Positions 55,220-63,886 of a stretch of 64,000 bases of DNA are shown here, one piece after another; the stretch's first letter is position 1; every line of letters begins with the position of its first letter. The position numbers were made by a program, and so were the translations under genes. Below the pieces are notes generated by a model. That model saw only the letters and a list, made by a program, of their open reading frames with translations. It was not told where the DNA came from and searched no databases. Source of the stretch: Spirosoma sp. Lineage in GTDB: Bacteria; Bacteroidota; Bacteroidia; Cytophagales; Spirosomataceae. Location of the stretch: NCBI RefSeq assembly GCF_026391055.1, contig NZ_JAPLET010000010.1:1-64000 (forward strand), read 5' to 3'.

Positions 55220-55646
55220 ACGAAATATCGTCGGCGAGTTCGTTAACGTCGTCGCTGGCGTAGGGAAAGTACTGTTTCAATTGTTGCCCGGCACGTTCAA
55301 TACCAAGACTTAACCCTTCGGCATATCGACTTGATTTAAAATAGCTTCGAAGCAGCTCTTTTGTACTTTCCCAAAAATTATCGGGTACTTTGGCGTCAAT
55401 TCCCTTGTCGCCTAAAATGGCAAATTTGCGGTCGGTATGTGCCAGGTAAAAGAGCACCCCATTCTGTTCTTTTGTTTGGTGCATCCCCAATTGCGCAAAC
55501 ACCTCAATGGCCCGCTGTACGGGGTCGGCGTGGGCGCAGTGTGGCTCTACATGCACCCGAATTTCACCCGACGTAGCCTTTTCGGCCTGACGGATGGCTT
55601 CCACAATGCGCTGTTGTTCGTCCTGGGTGAATGGATTGTTTTGCAT
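55212..55646 (-). CDS. TPM domain protein (short form)
   Basis: A 144-aa TPM domain protein without a signal peptide: DEQQRIVEAIRQAEKATSGE, IRVHVEPHC, GVLFYLAHTDRKFAILGDKG and a helical end (EGLSLGIERAGQQLKQYF). Its C-terminus overlaps the start of the longer TPM gene. It sits second in the lemA operon, 93 nt downstream of lemA. Confidence 0.85.
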   Translation of the reverse strand: MQNNPFTQDEQQRIVEAIRQAEKATSGEIRVHVEPHCAHADPVQRAIEVFAQLGMHQTKEQNGVLFYLAHTDRKFAILGDKGIDAKVPDNFWESTKELLRSYFKSSRYAEGLSLGIERAGQQLKQYFPYASDDVNELADDISFD

Positions 55647-55739
55647 AGGATGCTTTGTGAAGTAAGTGAAGTAAGCCGATCAAGTGGTGTAGGCAATTAG
55701 CCTTTCTTCACGTAATCGACTTACTTCACCAATCACTAC

Positions 55740-56321
55740 TTAAAACTGTACTGTCGGAGCGCTTTGAGCAGCTTGCGATGCTTCGAAGAAGCCTTTAACC
55801 GGGAAGCCAAAAATACCGGCGAAGATATTATTCGGAAATGACCGAACAGACTGATTATAGGTCTTTACGGCGCCGTTAAAATCATTCCGGGACACAGCAA
55901 TTCTATTTTCTGTTCCCTCCAACTGAGCCTGTAACTCCGAGAAGTTCTGATTGGCTTTCAGGTTAGGATAACTTTCGGCCACCGCCAGCAAACGCGACAG
56001 CGAACCACTTAACTGATCCTGAGCGGCCTGAAACTTCTGGACGTTCTCTGGCGTCAACTGGTCGGCTGTAAATTTCACCTGTGTAGCACTGGCACGGGCC
56101 TGAATAACAGCCGTCAGCGTACTTTTTTCGAAGTTAGCCGCGCCTTGTACTGTCCGAACCAGGTTAGGAATTAAATCGGCCCGGCGTTGGTACTGGGTCT
56201 GCACCTGTGCCCACTTTTCCTGCACGTTTGTGTCTGACTGGACTAAACCGTTATAAGAGCTACAGCCGTACATGCCCAGGATAAGGGCAAGAACCACCAC
56301 AATAATTAATGTCTTTGACAT
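55740..56321 (-). CDS. LemA family protein
   Basis: A 193-aa protein with an N-terminal membrane anchor (TLIIVVVLALILGMYGCSSYN; the cysteine could be lipidated) and a helical LemA domain: VQSDTNVQEKWAQVQTQYQR, RADLIPNLVRTVQGAANFEK, ESYPNLKANQNFSELQAQLE and a GTENRIAVSRNDFNGAVKTY region. It starts the LemA-TPM-TPM operon. The molecular role is not known; a scaffold for the TPM proteins is an often-made inference. Confidence 0.9.
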   Translation of the reverse strand: MSKTLIIVVVLALILGMYGCSSYNGLVQSDTNVQEKWAQVQTQYQRRADLIPNLVRTVQGAANFEKSTLTAVIQARASATQVKFTADQLTPENVQKFQAAQDQLSGSLSRLLAVAESYPNLKANQNFSELQAQLEGTENRIAVSRNDFNGAVKTYNQSVRSFPNNIFAGIFGFPVKGFFEASQAAQSAPTVQF

Positions 56322-56467
56322 GGTCTGTTGAAATGCAAATAGTTGATACTGGATTCAAAGTTGGTCAAAACTAATACTTTGTAAACGCAAAACTACGCCA
56401 GTGGTTTTTTTAACCATTTTGCATCGGATTTGTATTGATGACTGGTATACGCAATAATACTCTTGTA

Positions 56468-57265
56468 ATGGATCTTACACTAACTGGAAAGACTGCCCTT
56501 GTTTGCGGCAGTACACAAGGCATTGGCCGCGCTGCGGCTGTTGAACTGGCCCTTTTGGGAGCCAATATTGTGCTGATGGCCCGCAACGAACAAACACTCC
56601 GCGAAACAGTGGCTGAGTTGGATGCCAGCCAGGGCCAAATGCACCGGTATCTGGTGGCAGATTTCAGCCAGCCGGGCGAAGCCCCGGCGGTACTCAGCCA
56701 GCACCTGGCGCAGTTTCCGGCCATGCACATTCTGATTAATAACACCGGCGGGCCGGCAGGTGGCGCATTGATCGACGCCAAACCAGATGAATTTACCCAG
56801 ACATTTCACAATCACCTGCTCAATAATCAGGCGCTGGTTCAGGCGGTTTTTCACGCCATGAAGGATGCCGGTTTCGGACGGATTATTAATGTCATTTCAA
56901 CGTCCGTAAAACAACCCATTGTAGGGCTGGGTGTGTCGAACACCATTCGGGGAGCGGTGGCGCAGTGGGCCAAAACACTTTCGCTGGAGATTGCCCACTT
57001 TGGTATTACGGTCAATAATGTACTGCCTGGTTACACAGAAACGGCGCGTTTGGCCGCTGTACTTGCCATGCGGGCGAAATCGTCGAAATCGTCGGGAAAG
57101 ACGGAAGAAGAGATAGCCAGACAAATGGAGAGTGAAATTCCGACTGGGCGTTTTGTCAAAGCCGAAGAGGTGGCATCCGCTATCGCTTTCCTATGCACCC
57201 CCGCAGCCGCGTCGATCAACGGTATCAACTTGCCGGTAGATGGCGGACGAACGGGCAGTCTTTGA
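56468..57265 (+). CDS. Short-chain dehydrogenase/reductase (3-oxoacyl-ACP reductase-like)
   Basis: A 265-aa SDR with a cofactor loop GSTQGIGRAAAVEL and NNTGGPAG. The usual catalytic Tyr-x3-Lys is not seen: after INVISTSVKQP the region reads GLGVSNTIRGAVAQWAKTL, with Ser at the Tyr place and Arg at the Lys place. Such proteins form a known SDR branch, and the change is not specific to this genome as far as memory serves. Substrate unknown. The frame opens at 56435, but MDLTLTGKTALV at 56468 is chosen. It is divergent from the lemA operon. Confidence 0.78.
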   Translation: MDLTLTGKTALVCGSTQGIGRAAAVELALLGANIVLMARNEQTLRETVAELDASQGQMHRYLVADFSQPGEAPAVLSQHLAQFPAMHILINNTGGPAGGALIDAKPDEFTQTFHNHLLNNQALVQAVFHAMKDAGFGRIINVISTSVKQPIVGLGVSNTIRGAVAQWAKTLSLEIAHFGITVNNVLPGYTETARLAAVLAMRAKSSKSSGKTEEEIARQMESEIPTGRFVKAEEVASAIAFLCTPAAASINGINLPVDGGRTGSL

Positions 57266-57268
57266 TCC

Positions 57269-57331
57269 GGTTAATGGTTAATGGTTAATGGTTAATGGTT
57301 AATGGTTAATGGTTAATGGTTAATGGTTAAT
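57269..57331 (+). repeat. Tandem repeat (GGTTAAT) x9
   Basis: Nine exact 7-bp units, 63 bp, beginning 4 nt after the SDR stop. Inverted half-copies (ATTAACC-type) occur at 57370-57405. The array lies between convergent SDR and response-regulator genes. Confidence 0.95.
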
Positions 57332-57410
57332 GAAAACAGTCTAACCTCAGAAGCGTCTACTCATCAACTAATAACCATTAACTTAATAACTCATTAACCA
57401 ATAACCACCC

Positions 57411-58070
57411 TTAAACGAGGCTATTTTTAAAGGCGTAGGCGACCATGCCCGCTGTATTTTTGGTACCTGTTTTTTCTAATATCCGTAACCGATGGCCTTC
57501 AACTGTTCGGGGGCTAAGGAATATCTTCTCACTGATCTCCAGCGTAGAAAGGCCCTCGCAGATTAGCATCAGCACTTCTTTCTCGCGTTCGGAAAGCAGT
57601 ATCTTGCTGTTATAAAATGCATTGACGGGCTTCGTTATGGTTGTCTTGTTAGTCATTTTTCGGAGCATGGCCTTCGATACGAACTCGTTTAGGTAAACGC
57701 CTTCGTCCATCACCTTGCGCACCGCTTTTTCCACTTCGCCTGCTTCGGCATCTTTCAGCAGATAGCCGCTAACACCTTTTTCAAGGAGGTGAAGCACCAT
57801 GCGGTCTTCATCGTGCATGGTAAGCACAACAATTTTGATGAGAGGGTAATTTTCCCGCAGATAATCGGCGGTGGCAGTGCCATCCATAACCGGCATCTGG
57901 AGGTCGAGCAACACAACGTCGGGAAGCTTCCGGGCAATTTTATCAATTAGCTCCTGTCCATTGCCAGCTTCGAGGACTAACTCAAAATCATTGATCTGCC
58001 CCAGTATGGTGGACATCCCGACCCGGAACAGGGTGTGATCATCGCAGAGGGCCAGTTTAATTTTTCGCAT
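57411..58070 (-). CDS. NarL/FixJ-type response regulator
   Basis: A 219-aa two-domain regulator: receiver with CDDHTLFRVGM (acidic pair), phospho-acceptor Asp in PDVVLLDLQMPVMDG and the C-terminal Lys region, then a LuxR helix-turn-helix (LSEREKEVLMLICEGLSTLE, ISEKIFLSPRTVEGHRLRI). The start at 58070 (MRKIKLALCDD) is preferred; the frame extends to 58133. The upstream kinase gene lies 64 nt away in the same direction, so the two form a two-component system. Confidence 0.9.
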   Translation of the reverse strand: MRKIKLALCDDHTLFRVGMSTILGQINDFELVLEAGNGQELIDKIARKLPDVVLLDLQMPVMDGTATADYLRENYPLIKIVVLTMHDEDRMVLHLLEKGVSGYLLKDAEAGEVEKAVRKVMDEGVYLNEFVSKAMLRKMTNKTTITKPVNAFYNSKILLSEREKEVLMLICEGLSTLEISEKIFLSPRTVEGHRLRILEKTGTKNTAGMVAYAFKNSLV

Positions 58071-58134
58071 AGAGGAAGAAAAGTTAAGAGCTGATACCCT
58101 ATTAGTCGCATAGAGCAGCCATTCGGCAAACAAA

Positions 58135-58947
58135 TTAACTCAATAAATTAACAGGTTGCGCGTCATGCAGTTGAACCTGTATATGAATTTGCGATCCGCG
58201 GCCGGGTGCTACGTCGAACGTTACATGTCCGTTCACAACACTAAGGCGGCTTTCGATATTCCGTAACCCCAGCCCTCCCTGCTTATTTTCCATAACAGCG
58301 TCGAAATCGAATCCTACTCCATTGTCAATGACCGATAGGCGAACCTCCTGATCAATACAAATCAGTTGAATAGTAATCTGGCTGGCTCGGGCGTGACGAA
58401 TGGCGTTATTGACCAACTCCTGGGCAATTCGGTATAACATCAAATCGAGAGATGGCGGAAAGGGCGTGTCAGATTCGGGAAAGGTTAACTGTACTTCTGT
58501 ACTTGTATCGGTAGCGCGATCGGCCAGTTCTTCCAATGCGGCCAGCAGTCCAAATCGCTCCAGAGTAGTTGGCACCAGGTTCCGGCTTATTCGCCGAACG
58601 TTAGTCATGGTTTCATCAATCATGGAGCGCGTTTTCTGAAATTGAAAACTTATTTGCCCATCCGCGGAAACCTGGCGTTCCAACTGGTTGAGGCTCATTT
58701 TAGTGACCGATAGCATGGTGCCAATGCCATCGTGCATATCTTCGGCCAGTCGTTTCCGCTCTTCTTCCTGCCCCCGAAACGTAGCTGCCATCAGGTCACG
58801 CCGGTGCTGAGCCTGCAATTCCTTGAAGGCTAATTGCTGTTTCGCCTGTTTTTGCTGGTAATAGGCTACGAAGATGATGATGAACACAGCCATCACCAAC
58901 AACACAGCCGTACCAACGGCAATTACAAAACCGGAATCTACTGACAT
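58135..58947 (-). CDS. Sensor histidine kinase (HisKA_3 type)
   Basis: A 270-aa kinase with one N-terminal membrane helix (about residues 6-28, FVIAVGTAVLLVMAVFIIIFV) and no extracellular domain. A coiled linker leads to the dimerisation helix with the phospho-histidine in LAEDMHDGIGTMLSVTK, and the ATPase domain has ELVNNAIRHARA (N box), VIDNGVGFDF (G1) and GGLGLRNIESRL (G2). With no sensing domain of its own, input may come from a partner, possibly the membrane protein encoded upstream. The frame opens at 59016, but MSVDSGFVIAVG at 58947 is preferred. Confidence 0.88.
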   Translation of the reverse strand: MSVDSGFVIAVGTAVLLVMAVFIIIFVAYYQQKQAKQQLAFKELQAQHRRDLMAATFRGQEEERKRLAEDMHDGIGTMLSVTKMSLNQLERQVSADGQISFQFQKTRSMIDETMTNVRRISRNLVPTTLERFGLLAALEELADRATDTSTEVQLTFPESDTPFPPSLDLMLYRIAQELVNNAIRHARASQITIQLICIDQEVRLSVIDNGVGFDFDAVMENKQGGLGLRNIESRLSVVNGHVTFDVAPGRGSQIHIQVQLHDAQPVNLLS

Positions 58948-59109
58948 TGGCTTACTTGCAGGCAATCTGCGTGAAGTAAAGTTCAAAAATCTATAGCTGA
59001 ATATCAATTCTACCAATAACTATTGAGTTAGCGGAACAGTCAATGTAAGCCTATTCACTATAAGTTATAAAAAGTAGAAAGAATGAAGATGTATTTTTAT
59101 TGAAATTCG

Positions 59110-59784
59110 TCAAAGAGTATTATCCTGATCGTATTTGCTAAACCAGATACCTATGGATGCTAGTAAGCAGAAGAAAATATAGAAAATGAGATTCGTATCC
59201 CAATACTGTTGAAATATTTCTGGTTGAGCCTTACGAGACAACACCTTATCACTTAAAAGAAAAATAAAAAAGGTCCCACAAAAATAGAGAAGCCAGCCAC
59301 TATTTATCCAGAACATTGAATATGTGAGTATATTTTTTATTCGCACCTCCGACAAGACTCGCTCAAAAAAAACTATGGTAATTAATATACCATACAACCT
59401 TACAATTGTAAAATCTATTATGGAAAAGTCACTTTTGCTATAGAACAATAGGCCTAAAAAAAGAGAAATAACAACACCCCAAACTATAGTTTTTCTGTAT
59501 CTTGAAGAGTGTATCCTAGGGTTGTTGTAGAAAATTAACGCTAAAAAAAACAGCTCAATAAAAGAAAAAATATTATAGATGAAGAGATTATTTTCTTTGA
59601 CAGAAGCAAGTAGGTTAGATAAAATATCTCTCAAAAAGAAGAGAATAAACAGTACCAGAAGAAGTCGGATTTCATACTTGATTGATACTATTCGAAATAA
59701 CCCTATTAGTATAGGTAATAGGGTTATTAACTCAGCAATAAAGGCTATTGGATAATCTTGATACGGGCTAAAGAATCGACTCAT
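59110..59784 (-). CDS. Multi-pass membrane protein of unknown function
   Basis: A 224-aa protein with about six hydrophobic segments: about 16-34, 41-60, 68-86, 102-117, 131-146 and 160-180, plus a last one near 195-214 (LIFYIFFCLLASIGIWF). AT-rich codon use compared with neighbours. No family recognised. It is separated by 21 nt from the upstream small gene and by 162 nt from the kinase, all leftward, so an operon of four genes with the two-component pair is plausible. A receptor for the domain-less kinase is an attractive but untested role. Confidence 0.6.
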   Translation of the reverse strand: MSRFFSPYQDYPIAFIAELITLLPILIGLFRIVSIKYEIRLLLVLFILFFLRDILSNLLASVKENNLFIYNIFSFIELFFLALIFYNNPRIHSSRYRKTIVWGVVISLFLGLLFYSKSDFSIIDFTIVRLYGILITIVFFERVLSEVRIKNILTYSMFWINSGWLLYFCGTFFIFLLSDKVLSRKAQPEIFQQYWDTNLIFYIFFCLLASIGIWFSKYDQDNTL

Positions 59785-59805
59785 TACATAGATTCATTAC
59801 ATAGC

Positions 59806-60210
59806 TTAACTACCACAATATTGTGGGCATGGCCGGCCGTCACCGACTGCTCTGCCGCTACCATCATCTGCGGGCATATCTTTCATTCCGGCTTTATCAA
59901 CCCGGATTGGCATATCTTTACCTTTAGCATCTACTCCTGTCAACAGTACGCGAGGCACAAGCTGACCTTTATCCGGACTGGTAGGCTTGCCATCAGAATC
60001 TTCCCAACGCTTGGCGTGATGAATTCGCAATCCTACACAGCCGGGTTGGCTAAGTAGATACTGGATGTGGTTTGTACCAAAAAATTCGGAACGAATATAT
60101 TCGTCTTTTGAAAGACCAACTTGAAGCTTACGCTCCTGGTAAGCGCCTGTCAGGGCCTGTGTTTCTTGTGGGTCCAGAATACGGCCCGCATCTTTGGTAA
60201 AAACATTCAT
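59806..60210 (-). CDS. Small protein with C-terminal CPxxC motif
   Basis: A 134-aa protein, no signal peptide, with FFGTNHIQYLLSQPGCVGLR, IHHAKRWEDSDGKP, VLLTGVDAKGKDMPIRV and a C-terminal GDGRPCPQYCGS ending. The layout looks like a folded soluble domain with a flexible tail carrying a Cys-Pro-x-x-Cys pair. The family is not firmly recognised. It is first in the four-gene block, immediately upstream of the membrane protein. Confidence 0.55.
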   Translation of the reverse strand: MNVFTKDAGRILDPQETQALTGAYQERKLQVGLSKDEYIRSEFFGTNHIQYLLSQPGCVGLRIHHAKRWEDSDGKPTSPDKGQLVPRVLLTGVDAKGKDMPIRVDKAGMKDMPADDGSGRAVGDGRPCPQYCGS

Positions 60211-60608
60211 AATGGATCAGATTGGAATTAAGATGATAGATGCGCTCTCTAAGGGTGGACAAAAGCGGAAAGCGAATCTAAATTACAACATCAATGTTTC
60301 CCGGCTACCATTACAAAATACACAGATCTATCGACAATGAGCTAACAACCAAACACTTAAGCCTTATAAAATATTTATCAATACGTAGTTCTACGTGCTA
60401 AAGTGCGGGGTTCTGCGTGGTTTGTTTACGATGCTGAAACTCCGTGTTTATGCGCTTATATGAGCTTATCGTTACATCTACCTTTGTTATGTTACTATGG
60501 AGCATCTGGCGTAGCAATAAATTTTTCTCATAGGTTAGGTTTACGAAAAACGCCGGAGCAGCTTGCTCCGGCGTTTCTGTATAAGTGGCATATAGCTCTT
60601 GAATACCG
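60211..60608. other. About 400-bp spacer, mostly no gene
   Basis: Upstream region of the four-gene block and 3' flank of rmlA. It contains the terminator at 60548-60576. No other feature could be supported. Confidence 0.5.
60548..60576 (-). terminator. Terminator of rmlA
   Basis: A perfect 13-bp stem (60548-60560 with 60564-60576) around GCT. On the minus strand it is followed by TTTTT-rich sequence. It lies 33 nt after the rmlA stop and shares the AACGCCGG core with 40128 and 40285. Confidence 0.8.
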
Positions 60609-61469
60609 CTACTTTAGCAGGTTTAGCAAGTAGGCGCCGTACCCGCTTTTCACCAATGGCTTGGCAATTGTTGCGAGTTGAGTAGCGTCGATGAATTTCA
60701 TACGATACGCAATCTCTTCCGGACAGCCGATTTTCAGGCCCTGACGCTCTTCAATGACGTGAACGAACTGACCGGCCTGCATCAGCGATTCGAAGGTGCC
60801 CGTATCGAGCCAGGCAGTTCCCCGATCCAGCACGCCAACCTTCAATTTACCCTGTTCTAGGTAAACCCGATTTATGTCGGTGATTTCCAGTTCCCCTCTT
60901 ACGGAAGGTTTTATGTTCTTGGCAATATTGACAACGTCGTTATCGTAGAAATACAATCCGGGTACCGCATAATTTGACTTAGGCTTCTCGGGTTTTTCTT
61001 CGATGGACAATACGTTGAACGCTTCATCGAATTCCACCACGCCGTACCGTTCCGGATCATGTACCTGATACGCGTACACCACACCACCGTCGGGGTCGTT
61101 GTTAGCCTGAAGTAGTTTCGACAGGCCTGAGCCATAGAAGATATTATCGCCCAGAACCAGCGCTACCTTATCGTCGCCGATAAATTCTTCACCAATAATA
61201 AACGCCTGTGCCAGCCCATCCGGACTAGGCTGAACGGCATATGTAAATTTACAGCCAATACGCTCGCCATCGCCGAGGAGTTTTTCGAAATGGGGCAAAT
61301 CGTGCGGAGTTGAAATGATCAGTATTTCCCGAATACCTGCCAGCATCAGAATCGACAGGGGGTAATAGATCATCGGCTTGTCGTATACGGGCATCAGCTG
61401 TTTCGAAACAGCCAGGGTAAGCGGATGGAGACGAGTGCCAGAGCCTCCGGCAAGTATAATTCCTTTCAT
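60609..61469 (-). CDS. rmlA: Glucose-1-phosphate thymidylyltransferase
   Basis: Makes dTDP-glucose from glucose 1-phosphate and dTTP, first step of the dTDP-rhamnose pathway. The start [20 protein letters not shown] is the nucleotidyltransferase signature; other motifs are [34 protein letters not shown], and [14 protein letters not shown] near the end. 286 aa is normal. It is downstream of rmlB in a leftward unit that also includes galE. Confidence 0.92.
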   Translation of the reverse strand: MKGIILAGGSGTRLHPLTLAVSKQLMPVYDKPMIYYPLSILMLAGIREILIISTPHDLPHFEKLLGDGERIGCKFTYAVQPSPDGLAQAFIIGEEFIGDDKVALVLGDNIFYGSGLSKLLQANNDPDGGVVYAYQVHDPERYGVVEFDEAFNVLSIEEKPEKPKSNYAVPGLYFYDNDVVNIAKNIKPSVRGELEITDINRVYLEQGKLKVGVLDRGTAWLDTGTFESLMQAGQFVHVIEERQGLKIGCPEEIAYRMKFIDATQLATIAKPLVKSGYGAYLLNLLK

Positions 61470-61482
61470 TTATTTAATGAGT

Positions 61483-61566
61483 GAAAAAGTGAGAGAGCGA
61501 AAGAGCAACCAGCGGATCAATTTTTCGCTCCGTACCGGCAACCCGGTATCGCTCTTTCACTCTTTC
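61483..61566 (-). other. Imperfect inverted repeat between rmlB and rmlA
   Basis: GAAAAAGTGAGAGAGCGA (61483-61500) matches the complement of 61549-61566 at about 16 of 18 positions. The 104-nt gap between the two genes of the unit may be a processing site, attenuator or partial terminator. Confidence 0.35.
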
Positions 61567-61573
61567 GCCTTTA

Positions 61574-62632
61574 TTAACGATTCGCGTACATTCCCTGATA
61601 ATAACTCTGATAGGCCCCCGAAGTAACGTTATCCATCCACTCCTGATTCGCCAGGAACCAGTCGACGGTTTTTTCAAGACCTTCGGCAAACTGAAGGGAA
61701 GGCTCCCAACCAAGCTCATTCATGATTTTGTGCGCGTCGATAGCGTAGCGCAGATCGTGTCCGGCGCGGTCGGTCACATACGTGATCAGTTGCGCCGAGG
61801 TTCCTTCCGGCCGACCAAGTTTACGATCCATAATGCCGCACAGCAAGTGGACAATATCAATGTTTTTCCACTCATTGAAACCACCGATGTTATAAGTTTC
61901 GCCCAGCGTTCCTTTGTGGAAAACGGCATCAATGGCACGCGCATGATCAACCACAAACAGCCAGTCCCGAACGTTTTCTCCTTTGCCATAAACCGGTAGA
62001 GGCTTGTTCGTCTGAATGTTGTGAATCATCAACGGAATCAGCTTCTCAGGAAAGTGATTCGGGCCGTAGTTATTCGAGCAGTTCGACAAAACAACGGGCA
62101 ATTTATACGTATTGCCGTACGCCCGCACGAAATGATCTGAGGCCGCTTTTGATGCGGAGTAAGGCGATTGCGGATCGTAGGGGGTTTCTTCGGTAAAGAA
62201 ATCTTCGGGATTGTGCAAAGAACCGTACACCTCATCCGTCGATACATGATAGAAGCGTTTACCTTCAAAGCCGCCCGTAGAAGCCCAGCTGTTTTTAGCC
62301 GCATTAAGGAGATTGACCGTACCAACAACATTGGTCATTACGAACGACATAGGGTCTGTGATTGACCGGTCAACGTGCGACTCAGCCGCCAGGTGAATGA
62401 CGCCATCCAGTGATAATTCGGCGAACATATCCTCCAGAAATTTCGCGTCGGTAATATCACCTTTTATAAAGGTATAATTAGGTGCATTTTCAATGTCTTT
62501 CAGGTTGGCCAGGTTACCGGCATACGTCAAGGCATCGAGGTTATAAATTTGATATTCGGGGTATTTCGTAACAAATAGGCGAACGACATGTGAGCCAATA
62601 AATCCAGCTCCGCCTGTAATGAGAAGTTTCAT
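61574..62632 (-). CDS. rmlB: dTDP-glucose 4,6-dehydratase
   Basis: Converts dTDP-glucose to dTDP-4-keto-6-deoxyglucose. An extended SDR: N-terminal GGAGFIGSHVVRLF, HLAAESHVDRSI, the YSASKAASDHFVRAY Tyr-x3-Lys site, and NCSNNYGPNHFPEKLI. 352 aa is usual. A TAnnTTTG-like box lies about 80 nt upstream. It is followed by rmlA; no rmlC or rmlD is seen within the window, so the end sugar is not fixed. Confidence 0.93.
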   Translation of the reverse strand: MKLLITGGAGFIGSHVVRLFVTKYPEYQIYNLDALTYAGNLANLKDIENAPNYTFIKGDITDAKFLEDMFAELSLDGVIHLAAESHVDRSITDPMSFVMTNVVGTVNLLNAAKNSWASTGGFEGKRFYHVSTDEVYGSLHNPEDFFTEETPYDPQSPYSASKAASDHFVRAYGNTYKLPVVLSNCSNNYGPNHFPEKLIPLMIHNIQTNKPLPVYGKGENVRDWLFVVDHARAIDAVFHKGTLGETYNIGGFNEWKNIDIVHLLCGIMDRKLGRPEGTSAQLITYVTDRAGHDLRYAIDAHKIMNELGWEPSLQFAEGLEKTVDWFLANQEWMDNVTSGAYQSYYQGMYANR

Positions 62633-62715
62633 TATACTTTAGGTTTTAAGTCTACGGTTAATTATTTACAATTACTGGACACTAAAGTAATATTGCATCC
62701 GGTAACTGTAAATAA

Positions 62716-62723
62716 CAAATTTA
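62716..62723 (-). promoter_or_regulatory. Possible rmlB -7 element (TAAATTTG)
   Basis: A perfect TAnnTTTG on the minus strand between galE and rmlB, 84 nt before the rmlB start. No clear -33 element is seen. Confidence 0.35.
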
Positions 62724-62724
62724 C

Positions 62725-63756
62725 TTATATTAATTTTTTCTGCCAGTTCCATGCATCCCGTAACGACTCAGCGAGCGAACGGCGGGCCGACCACTCCAGC
62801 ACACGGTTTGCTTTCGTAACATCGGCGTATACCTGCTCCACATCACCCGCCCGTCGTGGCCCAATAACATAGTTAACCTTCACCCCGGTAGCCGCTTCAA
62901 AGGTCCTGATAACGTTCAGAACCGTTTCGCCACGTCCTGTACCGATATTAATAACGTCATAAGAAGCGCCTGCCGGGGCTTCTATCAGCTTTTTCAGAGC
63001 CTGAACGTGAGCATCGGCCAGATCAACCACGTCGATATAATCGCGAATGCAGGTGCCGTCCGGTGTATTATAATCATCACCGTATACAGTCAGGCTAGAG
63101 CGTATGCCAGCGGCCGTTTGTGTAATGAACGGTACCAGATTTGCTGGAACACCCAACGGTAGCTCACCAATTTCAGCTGATGGGTGCGCACCGATCGGAT
63201 TGAAATAGCGAAGGGCCAGAGCTTTGACCGGTATCTGTGCTGCTATTGCATCCCGGATAATATCTTCACCAATGGCTTTAGTATTCCCATAAGGCGACTG
63301 AGCCGGCAAACGTGGTGTTTCTTCCGTTACGGGCAATTGAGCCGGTTGACCATATACAGTGCAGGACGACGAAAACACAAAGTTCTGTACCGAGAACTGA
63401 GGCATCAGTTCCAGTAACAGCATCAGCGGGTCCAGGTTATTGCGGTAATACTTCAGCGGTTTGGCGACCGATTCACCTACCGCTTTGTTGGCGGCAAAAT
63501 GAATAACGCCAATGGGTGCTTCTTTCCGGAAGATGTCGGCCATGATCTCGGCATCATTGCAGTTTACCGGATAGCAGGTTACATCGTGGCCCAGGATAGC
63601 CCGCAGCCCATCGAGAGCAGAGCGTTCAGAGTTGGAAAAGTCATCAATAATGACCGGCTCAAAACCGGCGTTAACCAACGAAACAACCGTGTGGGATCCT
63701 ATGAATCCTGCACCTCCGGTTACCAGAATTTTGGGAGAATTGCCTGAAAGAGTCAA
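62725..63756 (-). CDS. galE: UDP-glucose 4-epimerase
   Basis: Interconverts UDP-glucose and UDP-galactose with bound NAD. Motifs: VTGGAGFIGSHTVVSL, HFAANKAVGESV, SSSCTVYGQPAQLP, YGNTKAIGEDII with Tyr-x3-Lys, and LRYFNPIGAHPSAEIGE. 343 aa is typical. The gene runs leftward, 92 nt ahead of rmlB, and is divergent from the partial gene at the right edge. It feeds galactose units to surface polysaccharide or the Leloir pathway. Confidence 0.92.
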   Translation of the reverse strand: MTLSGNSPKILVTGGAGFIGSHTVVSLVNAGFEPVIIDDFSNSERSALDGLRAILGHDVTCYPVNCNDAEIMADIFRKEAPIGVIHFAANKAVGESVAKPLKYYRNNLDPLMLLLELMPQFSVQNFVFSSSCTVYGQPAQLPVTEETPRLPAQSPYGNTKAIGEDIIRDAIAAQIPVKALALRYFNPIGAHPSAEIGELPLGVPANLVPFITQTAAGIRSSLTVYGDDYNTPDGTCIRDYIDVVDLADAHVQALKKLIEAPAGASYDVINIGTGRGETVLNVIRTFEAATGVKVNYVIGPRRAGDVEQVYADVTKANRVLEWSARRSLAESLRDAWNWQKKLI

Positions 63757-63886
63757 ACCGTTTTTTATAAAAATTTTGTTGCTATATTAGCATAGTCAGT
63801 TTCATAATCAGACAAAAGTAGCATATTCAGCAGGTTTCCGAAAACAGTTTTTATTCTGGGGTACCCTGATAAAGTAATACAATCGA

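Noticed and set aside
57269..57410. CRISPR array or telomere-like element at the GGTTAAT repeat
   Set aside because: The units are 7 bp with no spacers, and the sequence continues as normal chromosome on both sides; it is a microsatellite.
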